The notes beneath the pieces were generated by a model. That model did no database searches. It saw only the letters and a list, made by a program, of their open reading frames with translations, and was not told the origin of the DNA. DNA of 64,000 nucleotides, taken from positions 143,546,885-143,610,884 of the forward strand of contig NC_053038.3 of NCBI RefSeq assembly GCF_002575655.3, read 5' to 3'. This DNA is from Aegilops tauschii subsp. strangulata (taxonomy: Eukaryota > Streptophyta > Magnoliopsida > Poales > Poaceae). Both the position numbers and the translations under genes were made by a program. Position 1 is the first letter of the stretch, and every line of letters starts with the position of its first letter. This document shows positions 45,260-57,000 of the stretch, one piece after another.

Positions 45260-45999
45260 GAAAACTTACTTCGAACAAAGTCTGGACAGATGATATCCAT
45301 CGGGAAGTTACCATATATCTCATGACCAGGCCCTTATATGTGTAGTGCAATTACACTACCAGGTTTCAGGTCATAAAACTTAGAAATTTCTTTCCAAAAG
45401 CCAGTGCCAAAATAGGAGTCACCACGTTCATCAAATCTTACAGTAGCAACGATTGTAAATCCATGGTTTGTGTGCAGTATGACATCCCTGCAGTCTTGAT
45501 TGATGTAAAGGGAAAGATTGTGCACTAGAGATTATGTTGCATAGTAAGGGACGTGCTGCATAAAATGGTAGGATTGTTAAAGAAAATATGGTAACATGCA
45601 AATATGTGCCCAAATTGATAGAACTGTACAACAGTGGAAATCGAAGGACAAAAATTTATAATTAAATAGATAGGGTAAACATGATGTCATGGAAATATGA
45701 GAGTAATCTAAAGAACAATACATCATTAATTTGCTAATATAGAAAGAAGAGGGGGAAAAATCCCCTTTATGTATATGGTGCATGTGGCAACTTTTATCCA
45801 AATGTAGTAATATTTAGAATATGTTCAGGAAAGAGGCCATGCCAGCCGATTTAGGGTAAGATTGAACATACCGCACGCATGCTCAAGTCATCTGGTACGG
45901 TGAGATGGAATGTCTGGTGGAGGCCGCAAGGTCCTGATGTGTCCGCGCACTGTACACTCTATGAACGGAAGAAAACCCTTAAATCAGCTCGAATAAAAA
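45260..45999 (-). pseudogene. B3-like gene fragment with introns
   Basis: One exon near 45970-45870 reads FHLTVPDDLSMR before a GTATGT donor. The next (45525-45260) reads HNLSLYINQDCRDVIL, GFTIVATVRFDERGDSYFGT, GFWKEISKFYDLKPGSVIAL, then TAA and a continuing frame GPGHEIYGNFPMDIICPDF before GTAAGT-like sequence. The G-W-K-x3-K/F ... LKPGSV pattern fits a B3 domain. A possible upstream exon ends near 46100. The in-frame TAA marks a pseudogene. Confidence 0.5.
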
Positions 46000-46543
46000 T
46001 GAATTCATGGCAATTTTGGCAGGTGATTAAAGGAGGCAGATGAACTGGGATAAGAGATGAGATAATATCTCATTAAATTAGTTACCTTGTTGTCCATGAG
46101 AAAGAACCCTCAGTACGGAAGATTCCCCAACCGAGCGGAGCTGGTTTGACCGCAAGCAGCGTCGAGAAAGTCGATGGAGATAGGCGGCGGCAAGCGGAAG
46201 TGGCAAAATGCGGTGGGCTTTGCCGGCAGCTTGGCGGCGGCGACAGGCGTCGAGCTAAGTGTTTACATCCGCGATAGGCGGTGCCATGCATAGACGCGGA
46301 GGAGCTTGTGCAGGTGTGAATGGGGACCGGAGGGGGTGGCGGGCGGGGTGAGGTTTTTGTGACATGAGGATGGTGAGGGTTTTCTTTTTTCTTTTTTGAA
46401 TTGGGTGCTGAGGGTTTTCTGTCCCACAAAGAATTTTGGATGCGATGGTTTGCTAGAGCCAACTGTGTGTGATTGACGCAACATGCAAAATGAAAGTCAT
46501 TGCACATGGTTCTCATTTTGGGAACCGTGTGTGATTAACATAC

Positions 46544-46775
46544 TACCTCCGTCCTGGTTTATTGGTCCCCTTTGTAAATTTTACCAAAATTTGACCAAAT
46601 ATTTAACCAAGAAATGTTTATGCATGTCACCAAAAATTATATCATTGAACACTATGCTCAAATACCCATCCAACGATATAATTTTTGCTGACTTGCACTA
46701 ACATTTTGTCAGTTAAACCTTTGGTCAAAATTTAACACAAATTACAAAGGGGACCAATAAACCAGGACGGAGGTA
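46544..46775. mobile_element. Stowaway-type MITE (Tc1/mariner) with TA duplication
   Basis: Terminal inverted repeats of at least 35 bp: TACCTCCGTCCTGGTTTATT on the left and its reverse complement on the right, ~232 bp total, flanked by TA. No coding capacity. Confidence 0.9.
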
Positions 46776-46937
46776 GATTTCATCAACCGAACTGATTGCA
46801 TTCATATTCCACGGTTAGACATAAGTAAACGTTGATTAAACATACTCAGACAAAGATAATAAGCGTACACATACACAAGCATAGTTCAACTGTCATTAAG
46901 CATACTCAAGCATACATAGTTCGATCCCACATCTCAT

Positions 46938-47829
46938 CTCACATGCTGACACGATCCTGAAGCTTCTCCAGGTACTCGGTGTACGCGTCGTGCGCCACCC
47001 TGCGAGAATACTTTTGCTTGAGCCAACGGCTCGTCCTCTTGCATGCGCCAGAACACTTAGATACATGGCATGAAGCTTGTGGTTGCAAAATGGGCATCGA
47101 TGGCCGCCGTTACATGTCCTAATACGCCTGTTATGCATTCCCGCATAAAGCTCCCTCAGGATTTGCCTCTTGTACCTCCTCTGGCCATCTTCATCCTCGC
47201 TGTCCACATCGTCAGACATCACCTATACAAATAGTAAAACAAATTTGGCATATGTACAGACCAATCTTGAAGAAAATAATGGCACAAACATATGTAGGTC
47301 ATTCAAAATCAATTGTCAAGTCCTGGCTAGGAATTATTAGGATGAACACTAACCCTAGTCGGATTACTTGCAGAAATCATTTGCACAGATGAAACAACTA
47401 ATCACTTATCACTTGTACCATTCAAACAATCAATACTCTACACGGATCTAACGAAACTTACTCAGATTTCATGGATTGGGAGAACGTAACCATAGGATTT
47501 CTATTCCAAAAAGGGGGAGGATGAGTAACCCGAGAAACCCTATGATCTATTTGACACATAAATGGGTATAGATGACTAACCAATTGTCCCTCGTCGTCGG
47601 AGTTGTCGCCGAAGTGGTCGTCGCAGTCGTCGCTGGGGTCATCACCAGAGTCGGTGTGGAACTCCGCCTCCGGGTGTGGAAGCTCGACGCCGTCGACGAC
47701 GTCAAGGTGTAGCGATAACTCGCTGGTGGTGACGGCAACCTCTGTCTCCATCTCCACGCCGTGCTCCGGTGCTTTAGCAGCCCTGGCGTCGCCACTCCCT
47801 CCGATGGGGCGCTTTGGCGGTATCCTCAT
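46938..47829 (-). pseudogene. zf-XS (SGS3-like) zinc-finger protein gene, frameshifted
   Basis: Exon 1 (47829-47582) starts MRIPPKRPIGGSGDARA, is very acidic (SGDDPSDDCDDHFGDNSDDE) and ends at a TTG/GTTAGT donor. Exon 2 starts after GTATAG near 47225 and stays in phase: DVDSEDEDGQRRYKRQ, then GHRCPFCNHKLHAMYLSVLA HARG, the zf-XS finger with C-x2-C and H. A frameshift near 47010 separates it from the end HDAYTEYLEKLQDRVSM and TGA at 46938. zf-XS proteins such as SGS3 act in small-RNA pathways; here only the finger is seen, without the XS domain, so function is not implied. Confidence 0.6.
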
Positions 47830-48858
47830 ACACTGACGACTTTGAGGACTAAGAGCAGCGTCGAGGATGCAAGCGAAGAGAGAGGACTGTGTGTGTGGCG
47901 AGGATGGGGGTTGCGGCCGCTCAGGCGCACCATCAATATGGAGTAGTGGGAGTTGTGGGAGAGAGGCGGGCGGCGGTCAAACCGATGGCTCGCCTCCCGG
48001 TGAGTCTACGCACCGGATTGCTGACATGCCTACCAAAGTTTCACACAGCTACTCGCACGCCTCCTGATGCACTGCGCAGCGAGCACGCCTCCTTCAATTC
48101 ACACACCTGCAGGCACGCCTCTCGGTCTGCCTGCGCGGCGGACTGCTCCCATGCGTCCCGTCAACTCACGCTGCTCGCACAGCACACAGGTCATGCGGCG
48201 ACACATTTTCTATTTGGATGATTAATGTTGCCGCTTTATTACTTAACCGAAGCATGGCACGTATCCATTGTTGGTCTACCGCTCACGGTTTGAATAAATA
48301 ATCCGTTTGGGATATTGGTTCGCAATTATTAATAATCTCCCGTTTGTAATTAGATAAAGATTACATCAAAACTGGTCTCAAATTTGACAAAAAAAGTACA
48401 ATGCCACTTTGCATTGGTGTCCACATGACAACACGATAAGTTTCATGAACTTCAAATAAGTTTTGGATGTACTAGAATTTAAAAATCAAGATTCTCAATG
48501 TTTGAAATTTTTTCACGGGGAGTAAACATGCACCCAGTGAGACACATGTGTTTTTGCAATCCATTTAGGTGCACTGTCATGTGTGCATGTAGCTCAAATT
48601 TGACTTTTGCACATTATACCCGTAGAAAATCAATCAATTAATGTACTAAAACGTCTTAATGATATCTGTGATTTTTTCGAAATTAAAACGTCCCTCCTTT
48701 GGTAACATATGTTCACTGCGGGATAATTAATTTAACATGCATCGTAGTTGCGGTGGATTCGCGGTGTGTGTGTGGGTGTGTGCATCAGGGGGTGGTGGGT
48801 GGCTCGTAGTACACTATGAGTTGTGAGCCACCGTGTGGGTTGGCCGTTTTGTTAGGCA
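47830..48858. other. No gene recognised
   Basis: 47870-48200 is GC-rich probable upstream sequence of the zf-XS gene. 48240-48858 is AT-rich with a short GT-rich tract near 48755-48785. Probably old transposon sequence. Confidence 0.4.
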
Positions 48859-50154
48859 GGCCAGTGCCACATCAGAGTCGTGAATTTGTTATTTAAAACA
48901 TTACACAACCCTTTCATACATACATGTTTTGGCCACATGCAGTCGATGGTTGTCCTACACGACACTCGATACTCGCGTGTGACGCTTTCTGTGGGCCCGC
49001 GAGGTTGTCGTCCATCACTTGGACGAACAATCGGCAGTGAGGTTAATTTGACCAGCAAGGTAGAATCTTTTTTGTTTGTGTTGTGGTGGTATATAGTACG
49101 CGTCGAAGAGGTGGCTGGGGACTAGCATATATACTATACGTACGCGTCCGTGAACAAGTAGGCCTCACTCAGTGTCGGGACTTTTCGGTTTCCGAGGCAC
49201 GTGCCACATCAAAATTTTGAAATTGGCTATTCAAACATCACACAACACCTCTTTGGGCCACATGCATGCACACGGTGGTTATGCTAGCTAGGACACTCAC
49301 GTGTGACGCTTCTATCTCTGGGCCCACGAGGCCATCATCGATGCATGCATGCATCACTTTGACCTACATCGGGAGAGGTTAATTAATTTCACCATCGATG
49401 AGGATTCTTTTGGGTTGTACATATTACAGCAGGAGCATATAGTATGCGGTGAAGAGGGGGGAAGGTGACCATCATTTGTAGTACGCTCATGAATCTCGCT
49501 CTGTGTGGGTGCATGGTTTACGGTTTTTGAGGCTTGTGGCACATCAAAGTTATGCATTTTGGGTATTCAACATATATATGTTTGGCCCACATGCAAAACG
49601 GTGGTGGTTGTCCTCTCGCACCCACTTAAGTGGTTATCAGCGATATCGATGCTTTCCATCTGTGGGCCCCCTTGGTCCATCACTACTTTTTGCCTCACAA
49701 CAAGAGAGGTTAATTTGACTTAGGAGGGGATTACTTTTTTTGTTGTAATACGGTATATATATAGGTCATGATCTGGGATGACATGCATGATATAGTTTGA
49801 GCACACACACATGCATGTGTACGCATGAATCCGTCCCATCGAGTCAAAGTGGCTAGTACAATGATACGTCATGAATCGATCTCGTTGTGTGTGGGGAGCT
49901 AGTGTACGATTTTTTACGCACGTGCCACGTCAATGTTGTGAAATGGTATTCAAACATGCATGCACGCATCACCTCCATACGTATGCATGTAGTGGTTGCC
50001 TTCGAACGGTACACTCCCTCGCGTGGTTATCGGCGACAAGCCTATATATTCGTGGGCCCGCGTGGACATCCATGATCACTGGACGACAACAAGATAGATT
50101 ACCATGGCGGATTCTTCATTTGGTTCGTGTTATCGTAGTATAGGTCATGGTGAG
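48859..50154 (+). repeat. Four diverged tandem copies of a ~330 bp unit
   Basis: Copies start near 48859, 49199, 49536 and 49919. Each has GTGCCACATCA...ATTCAAAC, GGCCACATGCA, a GTGTGACGCTT-like stretch (or its cognate), TGGGCCC.CG.GG, CCATCAC, AGGTTAATTTGACC-like, and GATTC.TTT.GTT. The fourth copy is cut by the Athila-like LTR at 50155. No ORF is conserved between copies. Confidence 0.7.
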
Positions 50155-51673
50155 TGATGACCCACAAGTATAGGGGATCAATTGTAGCTCTTCTTGATAA
50201 GTAAGAGTGTCAAACCCAACGAGGAGCAGAAGGAAATGACAAGTGGTTTTCAGCAAGGTAATGACTACAAGTGCTGAAATTGTAAGTAGCGGAGTAGTTT
50301 GATAGCAAGATAATTTGTAACGAGCAAGTAACGATAGTAGTAACAAAAGTGCAGCAAGGTAGCCCAATCCTTTTGAGGCCAATGACAGGCCAAAACGGTC
50401 TCTTATGATAAGGAAAGCGTTCTTGAGGGTACGCGGGAATTTCATCTTGTCACTTTCATCATGTTGGTTTAATTCGTGTTCTCTACTTTGATAATTTGAT
50501 ATGTAGGTGGACCGGTGCTTAGGTGCTGTTCTTACTTGAACAAACCTCCTACTTATGATTAACCCTCCCGCAAGCATCCGCAACTACGAGAAAAGTATTA
50601 AGAATAAATTCTAACCATAGCATTAAACTTTTGGATCCAAACGGTCCCTTACGGAATAGCGCATAAACTGGGGTTTAAGCTTCTGTCACTCTCAAAACCC
50701 ACCATCTAATTGCTACTCCACAATGAATCCCTTAGGCCCAAATATGGTGAAGTGTCATGTAGTCGACGTTCACATGACACCACTAAGGGAATCACAACAT
50801 ACATACTATCAAAATATCGAACACATATCAAGTTCACATGATTATTTGCAACATGATTTCTCGCGTGACCTCAAGAACAAAAGTAACTACTCACAAATGA
50901 TAAACATGCTCATGATCAGAGGAGTATTGAATAGCATATTGGATCTGAACATATAATCTTCCACCAAATAAACCATATAGTAATTAACTACAAGATGTAA
51001 TCAACACTACTAGTCACCTACAAGCACCAATCTATAGTTCCGGTAACACGATTGAACACAAGAGATGAACTAGGGTTTGAGATGAGATGGTGTTTTTGAA
51101 GATGTTGATGGAGATTTCCCTCACCAAGATGGGATAGTTGTTGGTGATGATGATGACGATGATTTCCCCCTCCGGGAGGGAAGTTCCCCCGGCGGAATCG
51201 CTCCGCCGGAGGGCAAAAGTGCTCCTGCCCAAGTTCCGCCTCGAGGCGGCGGCACTCCATCCCGAAAGTCCTCTCCTTCTTTTTTATAGGTAAAAATGAA
51301 GTATATACCAGAAGATGGGCACCAGAGGTGGGCCTGGGTGAGCACAACCCACCAGGGCGCGCCTGGGGTCCCTGGTGCGCCCAGGTGGGTTCTGCCCACC
51401 TAGTGAGGCCCCTCAGGTAGTTATTTGCTCCAATAATTATCAAATATTCCGTAAAAAATTTCCGTGAAGTTTCAGCTTGTTTGGAGGTGTGCAGAATAGG
51501 TAGCCTGACATAGCTTTTCCAGGTCCAGATTTCCAGCTGCCGGAATTCTCCCTCTTTGTGTATACCTTTCAAATTATGAGAGAAAAGGCATTAGAATTAC
51601 TCCAAAAAGCATTATTATGGATAAAAACATTATAAATAACAGTAAGAAAACATGATGCAAAATGGACGTATCA
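50155..51673 (-). repeat. Athila-like 3' LTR (1519 bp)
   Basis: On the - strand it starts TGATACGTCCATTTTGCATC and ends CTTGTGGGTCATCA. The left boundary is by TG/CA ends only. No gene inside. Confidence 0.8.
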
Positions 51674-51688
51674 ACTCCCCCAAGCTTA
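51674..51688 (-). other. Athila-like polypurine tract
   Basis: On the - strand AAGCTTGGGGGAGT directly before the LTR start. Confidence 0.75.
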
Positions 51689-53280
51689 GACCTCGCTTGT
51701 CCTCAAGCTAAAACCAAAATCAAAAAACATGTCCACATGCTTTGAGAGAGAGGTATGGATAAAAACAAAATACGGACATAGAAGCATCATGTTAGTTATT
51801 ATAACATCAACAAATTTAAACATCAGACTCTTATCATAGAACTTTTATCGTATAGTTCTCACGAATAAGTAACAATTCATCACACAATCAAAGTATAAAG
51901 CAAAAACTCTATTAAAAACTAACAAACTATGTTCTTAGTCAACTTTGCAACTACAATTCATCATCTTTTCAGGAAGGGTCACATATCGGAGCCTTTAGGC
52001 AAGTTCACATACTCAACCATCATATAGTCTTCTATGATTGCTGACGCTCACCGCGTACACGTGAGCAAAACGTTTCAACCGAACACATAGAAAGATAGGG
52101 GCTTATAGTTTCGCCTCCCAACAGACTCACCTTAAGGGTGATGTCAACAATAATAACTCATGCTATCTATATTCAACTGGACATATGTGCCTAGATCTTT
52201 CCTCACACATGATGCTTGCCAAAGGAGAAAAATAAAAAGGAATAGAAGGAAAACTTTACTCTTTGCATAAAAGTAAATACATAAAAGTAAAAGATAGGCC
52301 CTTCACAGAGGGAAGCAGAGGTTGCCATGTGCTTATTTGTTTGTATGCTCAACCCCTTAGTGCAAAAGAACGTCACGTTACATTGCCCCTTGTGATAGAG
52401 ACCTTTATTATGCAGTATGTCGCTTTTATTCTTCACCATCACAAGTTCGTGCAACGCTCAATTTTCTCTTACACTAAATGATCTCACACATTTAGAAGCA
52501 ATTTTTATTGCCTTTTTGCACCGATGAAACTTACTTGAGGGATCTTGCTCAATCCCTAGGTAGGTATGGTGGACACTTGAAAATAGGATTTGGGTTTAAG
52601 GGTTTTTGTATGCACAAGTAGTATCTCTACTTAGTGCGGAACTTTTGGCTAGCAAAGATAGGAGGCAGGCACCACATGTTGAAGGATCTATGACAATATG
52701 ACTTCTATGTGAATATAAACAAACACAAACCATTAAGTTGTCTTCCTTGTCCAATGTCAACAATTTTGGCATACAATATTTTGATGAGGGCTCACAATCA
52801 CAAAAGATTTCTAGGATAGTATATTTATATGTGAATCTTCTCTCCCCTTATTAATTCTTTCATGAGTTGCATCATTGACTAATGCTATGTTTGTCAATCT
52901 CTAATAAAATTTTCTACTTATACTTTTCCTTATGTGGTTTCATCACCTACCATAGGATTAGTATATGATCTTTTGATTATTTCTTTCCTTTTATTTATTT
53001 CCTTTCTCTTTTTCTTTCCTACTTCTTTTCTTTATTTGCAACAATGAAAGTAAAGAAAGCAAAAACTCAAACTAACTTTATTATGTAACTTGCACACGAT
53101 TACAAGGATAGTTCACTAAGCAAACTCTCAAACAAGAAAGGATCGAACTAAACTTTTATTCATCTAAAGAAAAAAGATCGAACTAAAATAAGTAAAAGCA
53201 AAAAGATAGTGGGATGATACGATACCGGGGCACCTCCCCCAAGCTTGGCGGAAGCCAAGGGGAGTGCCCATACCCGATAC
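51689..53280 (-). other. Athila-like 3' untranslated region
   Basis: AT-rich, with a CTTTCTTT-type pyrimidine tract near 52980-53040. No gene supported. Confidence 0.5.
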
Positions 53281-53796
53281 TCAAATCTCCTTTGGTGGTG
53301 GAGAAGGTGGTGGTGATGAAGAAGAGATCTTGTCCTCGGATTTCCATGGTAGTAGTCCACCATCATAAGAGGAGGAGTGAGTCTCACGGGTCCTGCAACT
53401 TGTAGCCAAACTCATACCTTTAAACCTCGCCTCAGATTCAAAGACTTGGTTTTGGAGGTCATGGTTGGCTTTGGAGGAAGTTCATTTGCTCGTTGAGGGT
53501 GAAGACGATCTCCTTCATGGGCTTGCCATCCACCTTGAGATGACGGGAGAGGTCCGTGATCATCACGTGATTGGCGTTGAGTCCATGCTCCACCATCTCC
53601 TTGCACCGGAAGACGTCCTACTCCATGGCTTCAAGCCTAGCCTCCATGGTTCCCGTCCCCTTGGGACATGGAACATCGCAAGGTAGAGCACCCCCTCATG
53701 CATCCGGACGACCCGAGGGTGCTGCACCACCTACTGAAGATATGGGTTGATGATGTTCTTGAAGAACTTATCCTTGGAGGAGCTTGAAGCAGCCAT
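53281..53796 (-). pseudogene. Extra 3' ORF of the Athila-like element, decayed
   Basis: Starts MAASSSSKDKFFKNIINPYL at 53796 and can be followed, with TAG codons near 53731 and 53620 and a frameshift near 53470, through VVQHPRVVRMHEG, MITDLSRHLKVDGKPMKEIV and a Ser/Pro-rich end at 53281. It lies between integrase and LTR, where Athila elements carry an extra (env-position) ORF. No transmembrane segment is evident in the readable frame. Function unknown. Confidence 0.5.
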
Positions 53797-54041
53797 GGTA
53801 GATGGGATCTGACAAAAACAACAAGGAAAATAAAGCAGAGGATTTCTCCGCGATGCGGTGACAAACAGGTTTGGGAAGTATATACAGATTTTTTTATCTT
53901 GGAGGACAAGCAAGTTATAGAAAAACAGAGTCCGGAAGGTGTCCACAGGGTACGCTTCCTGGAAGTTTCTTTATTTCCTAAATTTTTAAATATGCCAACA
54001 CTGATAAAAAATATTTTTGCATATTTTTCGGAGTCCGTTTA
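53797..54041 (-). other. Athila-like spacer between integrase and extra ORF, with GTTTA duplication
   Basis: AT-rich. The last five bases GTTTA (54037-54041) recur at 59663-59667. Confidence 0.7.
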
Positions 54042-57000
54042 TGTAACACCCCGCATGTAACTTGCCATATTTGTAACTCCGACTCTTGCCAGTTCCGGCT
54101 ATGCGATATGTTTTTCCCTCCGTTGTCGGGTTTTGTCTTTCGTTTTGTATTTTGTCATGTCATGCATTTTCATATCATGTCATCATGTGCATTGCATTCG
54201 CATACGTGTTCGTCTCATGCATCCGAGCATTTTCCCCGTTGTCCGTTTTCCAATCCGGCGCTTCTATCTCCTCCGGTGCACCCCTCTTGTTTTCTTTCGT
54301 GTGCGTGTGTCAAACTTCCTCGGAATGGACCGAGGCTTGTCAAGTGGTCTTAATATACCACCCGGAGACTACCGGTCAAGTTTCGTTCCATTCGGAGGTC
54401 GTTTGGTACTCCAACGGTTAACCGGGCATCCGCAAAGTCCATTTGAGTGTCCAGCAAAAACCCCCTCTAAAACCAGCCCAAAACCCACCAAACTCTCTTC
54501 CATGCTCTAGGTCGTTCGATCACGATCGTGTGGGCGAAAACCGCACCTCGTTTGGAGCCTCCTAGCTCCCTTTACGTATTTATATGTGGGCATCCCGAAA
54601 AACGGAATCGCAATCTAACCCTAGCGTCTTCCACCTCGCGCCGCCGGACAACGTCCGCCCGCGCCGGACACGTCCGCCCGCGCCGCCGGACGAATCGCAG
54701 CGCGCCACGTCACCCTCTCTCTCTCCTCCACCGCGCGGCCCGCCGGAGCCCGTCCCCGGCCCCCGCGGCACGAACTCCGCCGCCGCCCGAGCCCGCAACT
54801 CCGCCGCCGCCTGGCCCGCGCCGCCGCGGCCTCCCCGCCGGCCGGCACCGCCGTCCGCCACCGCTGTCCCGCCGGCCATCGCCGCCGCCGCGCCTCCGGC
54901 GCCGCCCCTCGCCGCCGGCGTCCCTCACCGCCTCCGGCCGGCGCCCCTCCTCCGGCCTCGCCTCCTCCTCTCCCTCCTCCCTCCGGCGAAGGCCGCTGGC
55001 AAGTCCCGCAGCCCCGCAGCCCCGAGCACCAGTGCGCCGGCCAGATCCGATCGAAGCCACCGTACGTTGACTTTTTCTCGCGACCCCCTCTTTTCTCCAA
55101 GTCCCTAAATCTTATCAGCATGTGCCTCTATTCCCGATGCCATAACTTCTTGCACATAGCTTCGATTCGCGCGTATAATATGTCAAATTGTTCGCCTCGT
55201 GATGCTCTTCATTTTGTTCAATTGCACCAAGTTCATTAGAGGTCATCTTGATGCCCAAATCTTCGTTCGAAGAGGGCTAGTTGCTGTTATTCTCTGGTTC
55301 TTAGCAGAACTTGGAGATTTGTCATTTTTGTATCTTTAAATCTGTGCATCTTTTGAGCCTGAGCTCTACATGTGTTTTGAAGTATGCCATGCCAACTTTC
55401 CATTGGTGTAGTCCATGTATGTTTGTGGTCTCTGTGGTGACTAGCACAAGCATGCAAATTAGGCCCCGTAATATTTCTGATTTCAGGGACTTGGTGATTT
55501 CTCTGTCTTTGTCTGCTGTAATTTTGTTGCCATGTAAATTTGATGCTACAGAGAGATCCATGCATAGTTTGGAGATGTTCAGTAAGGATTTTTTGTATCT
55601 ATTGTTGTAATTGATCCATTCCTGCAGTTGTTTGCAATTATGGAGTGCCATAGCATGACTCAATCTTGCTCCACTTTTGCTATAAAATATTTCTGGCAGA
55701 TTCTTAACATGACATGCATTTTTGCCTAGATTATTGTAGTTGATCCATGCATGATATGCTATTGTTCTTGCCACGATTAGCTTCAGAAACATGACATCTT
55801 GCTGTAGGTATGCTTGGTTTGTCATGCATTGCTCTGTAGTGAGTGCATCAAGCTCACCAAGAGGCCTACATATTATTATTTCTGCCATGCTCTGTTTTCT
55901 GCCAAGTCTGAAACCTGATAACGAAACTTGCTATGTTTACATGCTTGCCATCATATCTTCTGGTCCTTTTTGGCTTATGGTCAGTAAGGGACTTTTGTCA
56001 TGTTCATTTAGTGGAACACTTCCATGCCTTGTTTAGCTATGTTAAGTTCCTGTAGCATGTTGATTTCGTGCTCTGAACATTGCTACCTGATGCTGTTTTC
56101 TGCCATGTCCAGTTTTTCACCAAGTCTGTGAACCTGTAATCTTTTGCACTTTTGCCATGCTTGTTTGAGCTTGATATGTTGTGAACTAGCCGTAGCTCAG
56201 TGTTCATCTTTTTGCTAGCATCTCCTGTATATTACTGCCATGTGCTTTGTTGCTATGTTGGGGTGCTGTAGCATTGTTACTTGTTGCATTTTAAATGCTA
56301 TCTTGCTGTTATCGCAGATTAGTGTCATTCTTGTTTTGCTTGTCATTTGCAAACCGTGCATCCGATTCCGGTGATCTTTATATCGATTTCGACCGAAATC
56401 ATCTCATATTTCCAGTGGCATACTTGGTTTGCCAAGTTACTGCCATGTTCATCATTTTCCTTCCGGAGCACGCATATGCATCGCATATCATATCTTGCAT
56501 ATCATACATGTTTTGCATCATGTTGCTTGCGCATTTCTCGTTGTTGATTGTGGTTCCGTTTGTTTGTGTTCTTGTCTTGGGTAGAGTCGGGAGATGAGTT
56601 CGTGAACGAGGAACCTGTCGAGTACGCTTACGAGGATCAAGCTTTCGACAACTCTGAGAACCTTGCAGGCAAGATGACCACCCCTCGAAATCACTTCTAT
56701 CTTTGCTATACTAGTTGTTCGCTCTATTGCCATGCTCCGCTACCTATCACTTGCTATATCATGTCTCCCATTTTAGCCATGTCAGCCCTAACCATCCTTT
56801 CCTAGCAAACCGTTGTTTGGCTATGTTACCGCTTTTGCTCAGCCCTTCTTATAGCGTTGCTAGTTGCAGGTGAAGTTGAAGTTTGTTCCATGTCGGGACA
56901 TGGATATGTTGGGATATCACAATATCTCTTATTTAATTAATGCATCTATATATTTTTGGTAAAGGGTGGAAGGCTCGGCCTTATGCCTGGTGTTTTGTTC

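Noticed and set aside
54528..55121. Separate Pro/Ala-rich protein genes on both strands in the left LTR
   Set aside because: Three or more frames are open together because of GC-rich composition; only the frame joining exons 2 and 3 is retained as a candidate.
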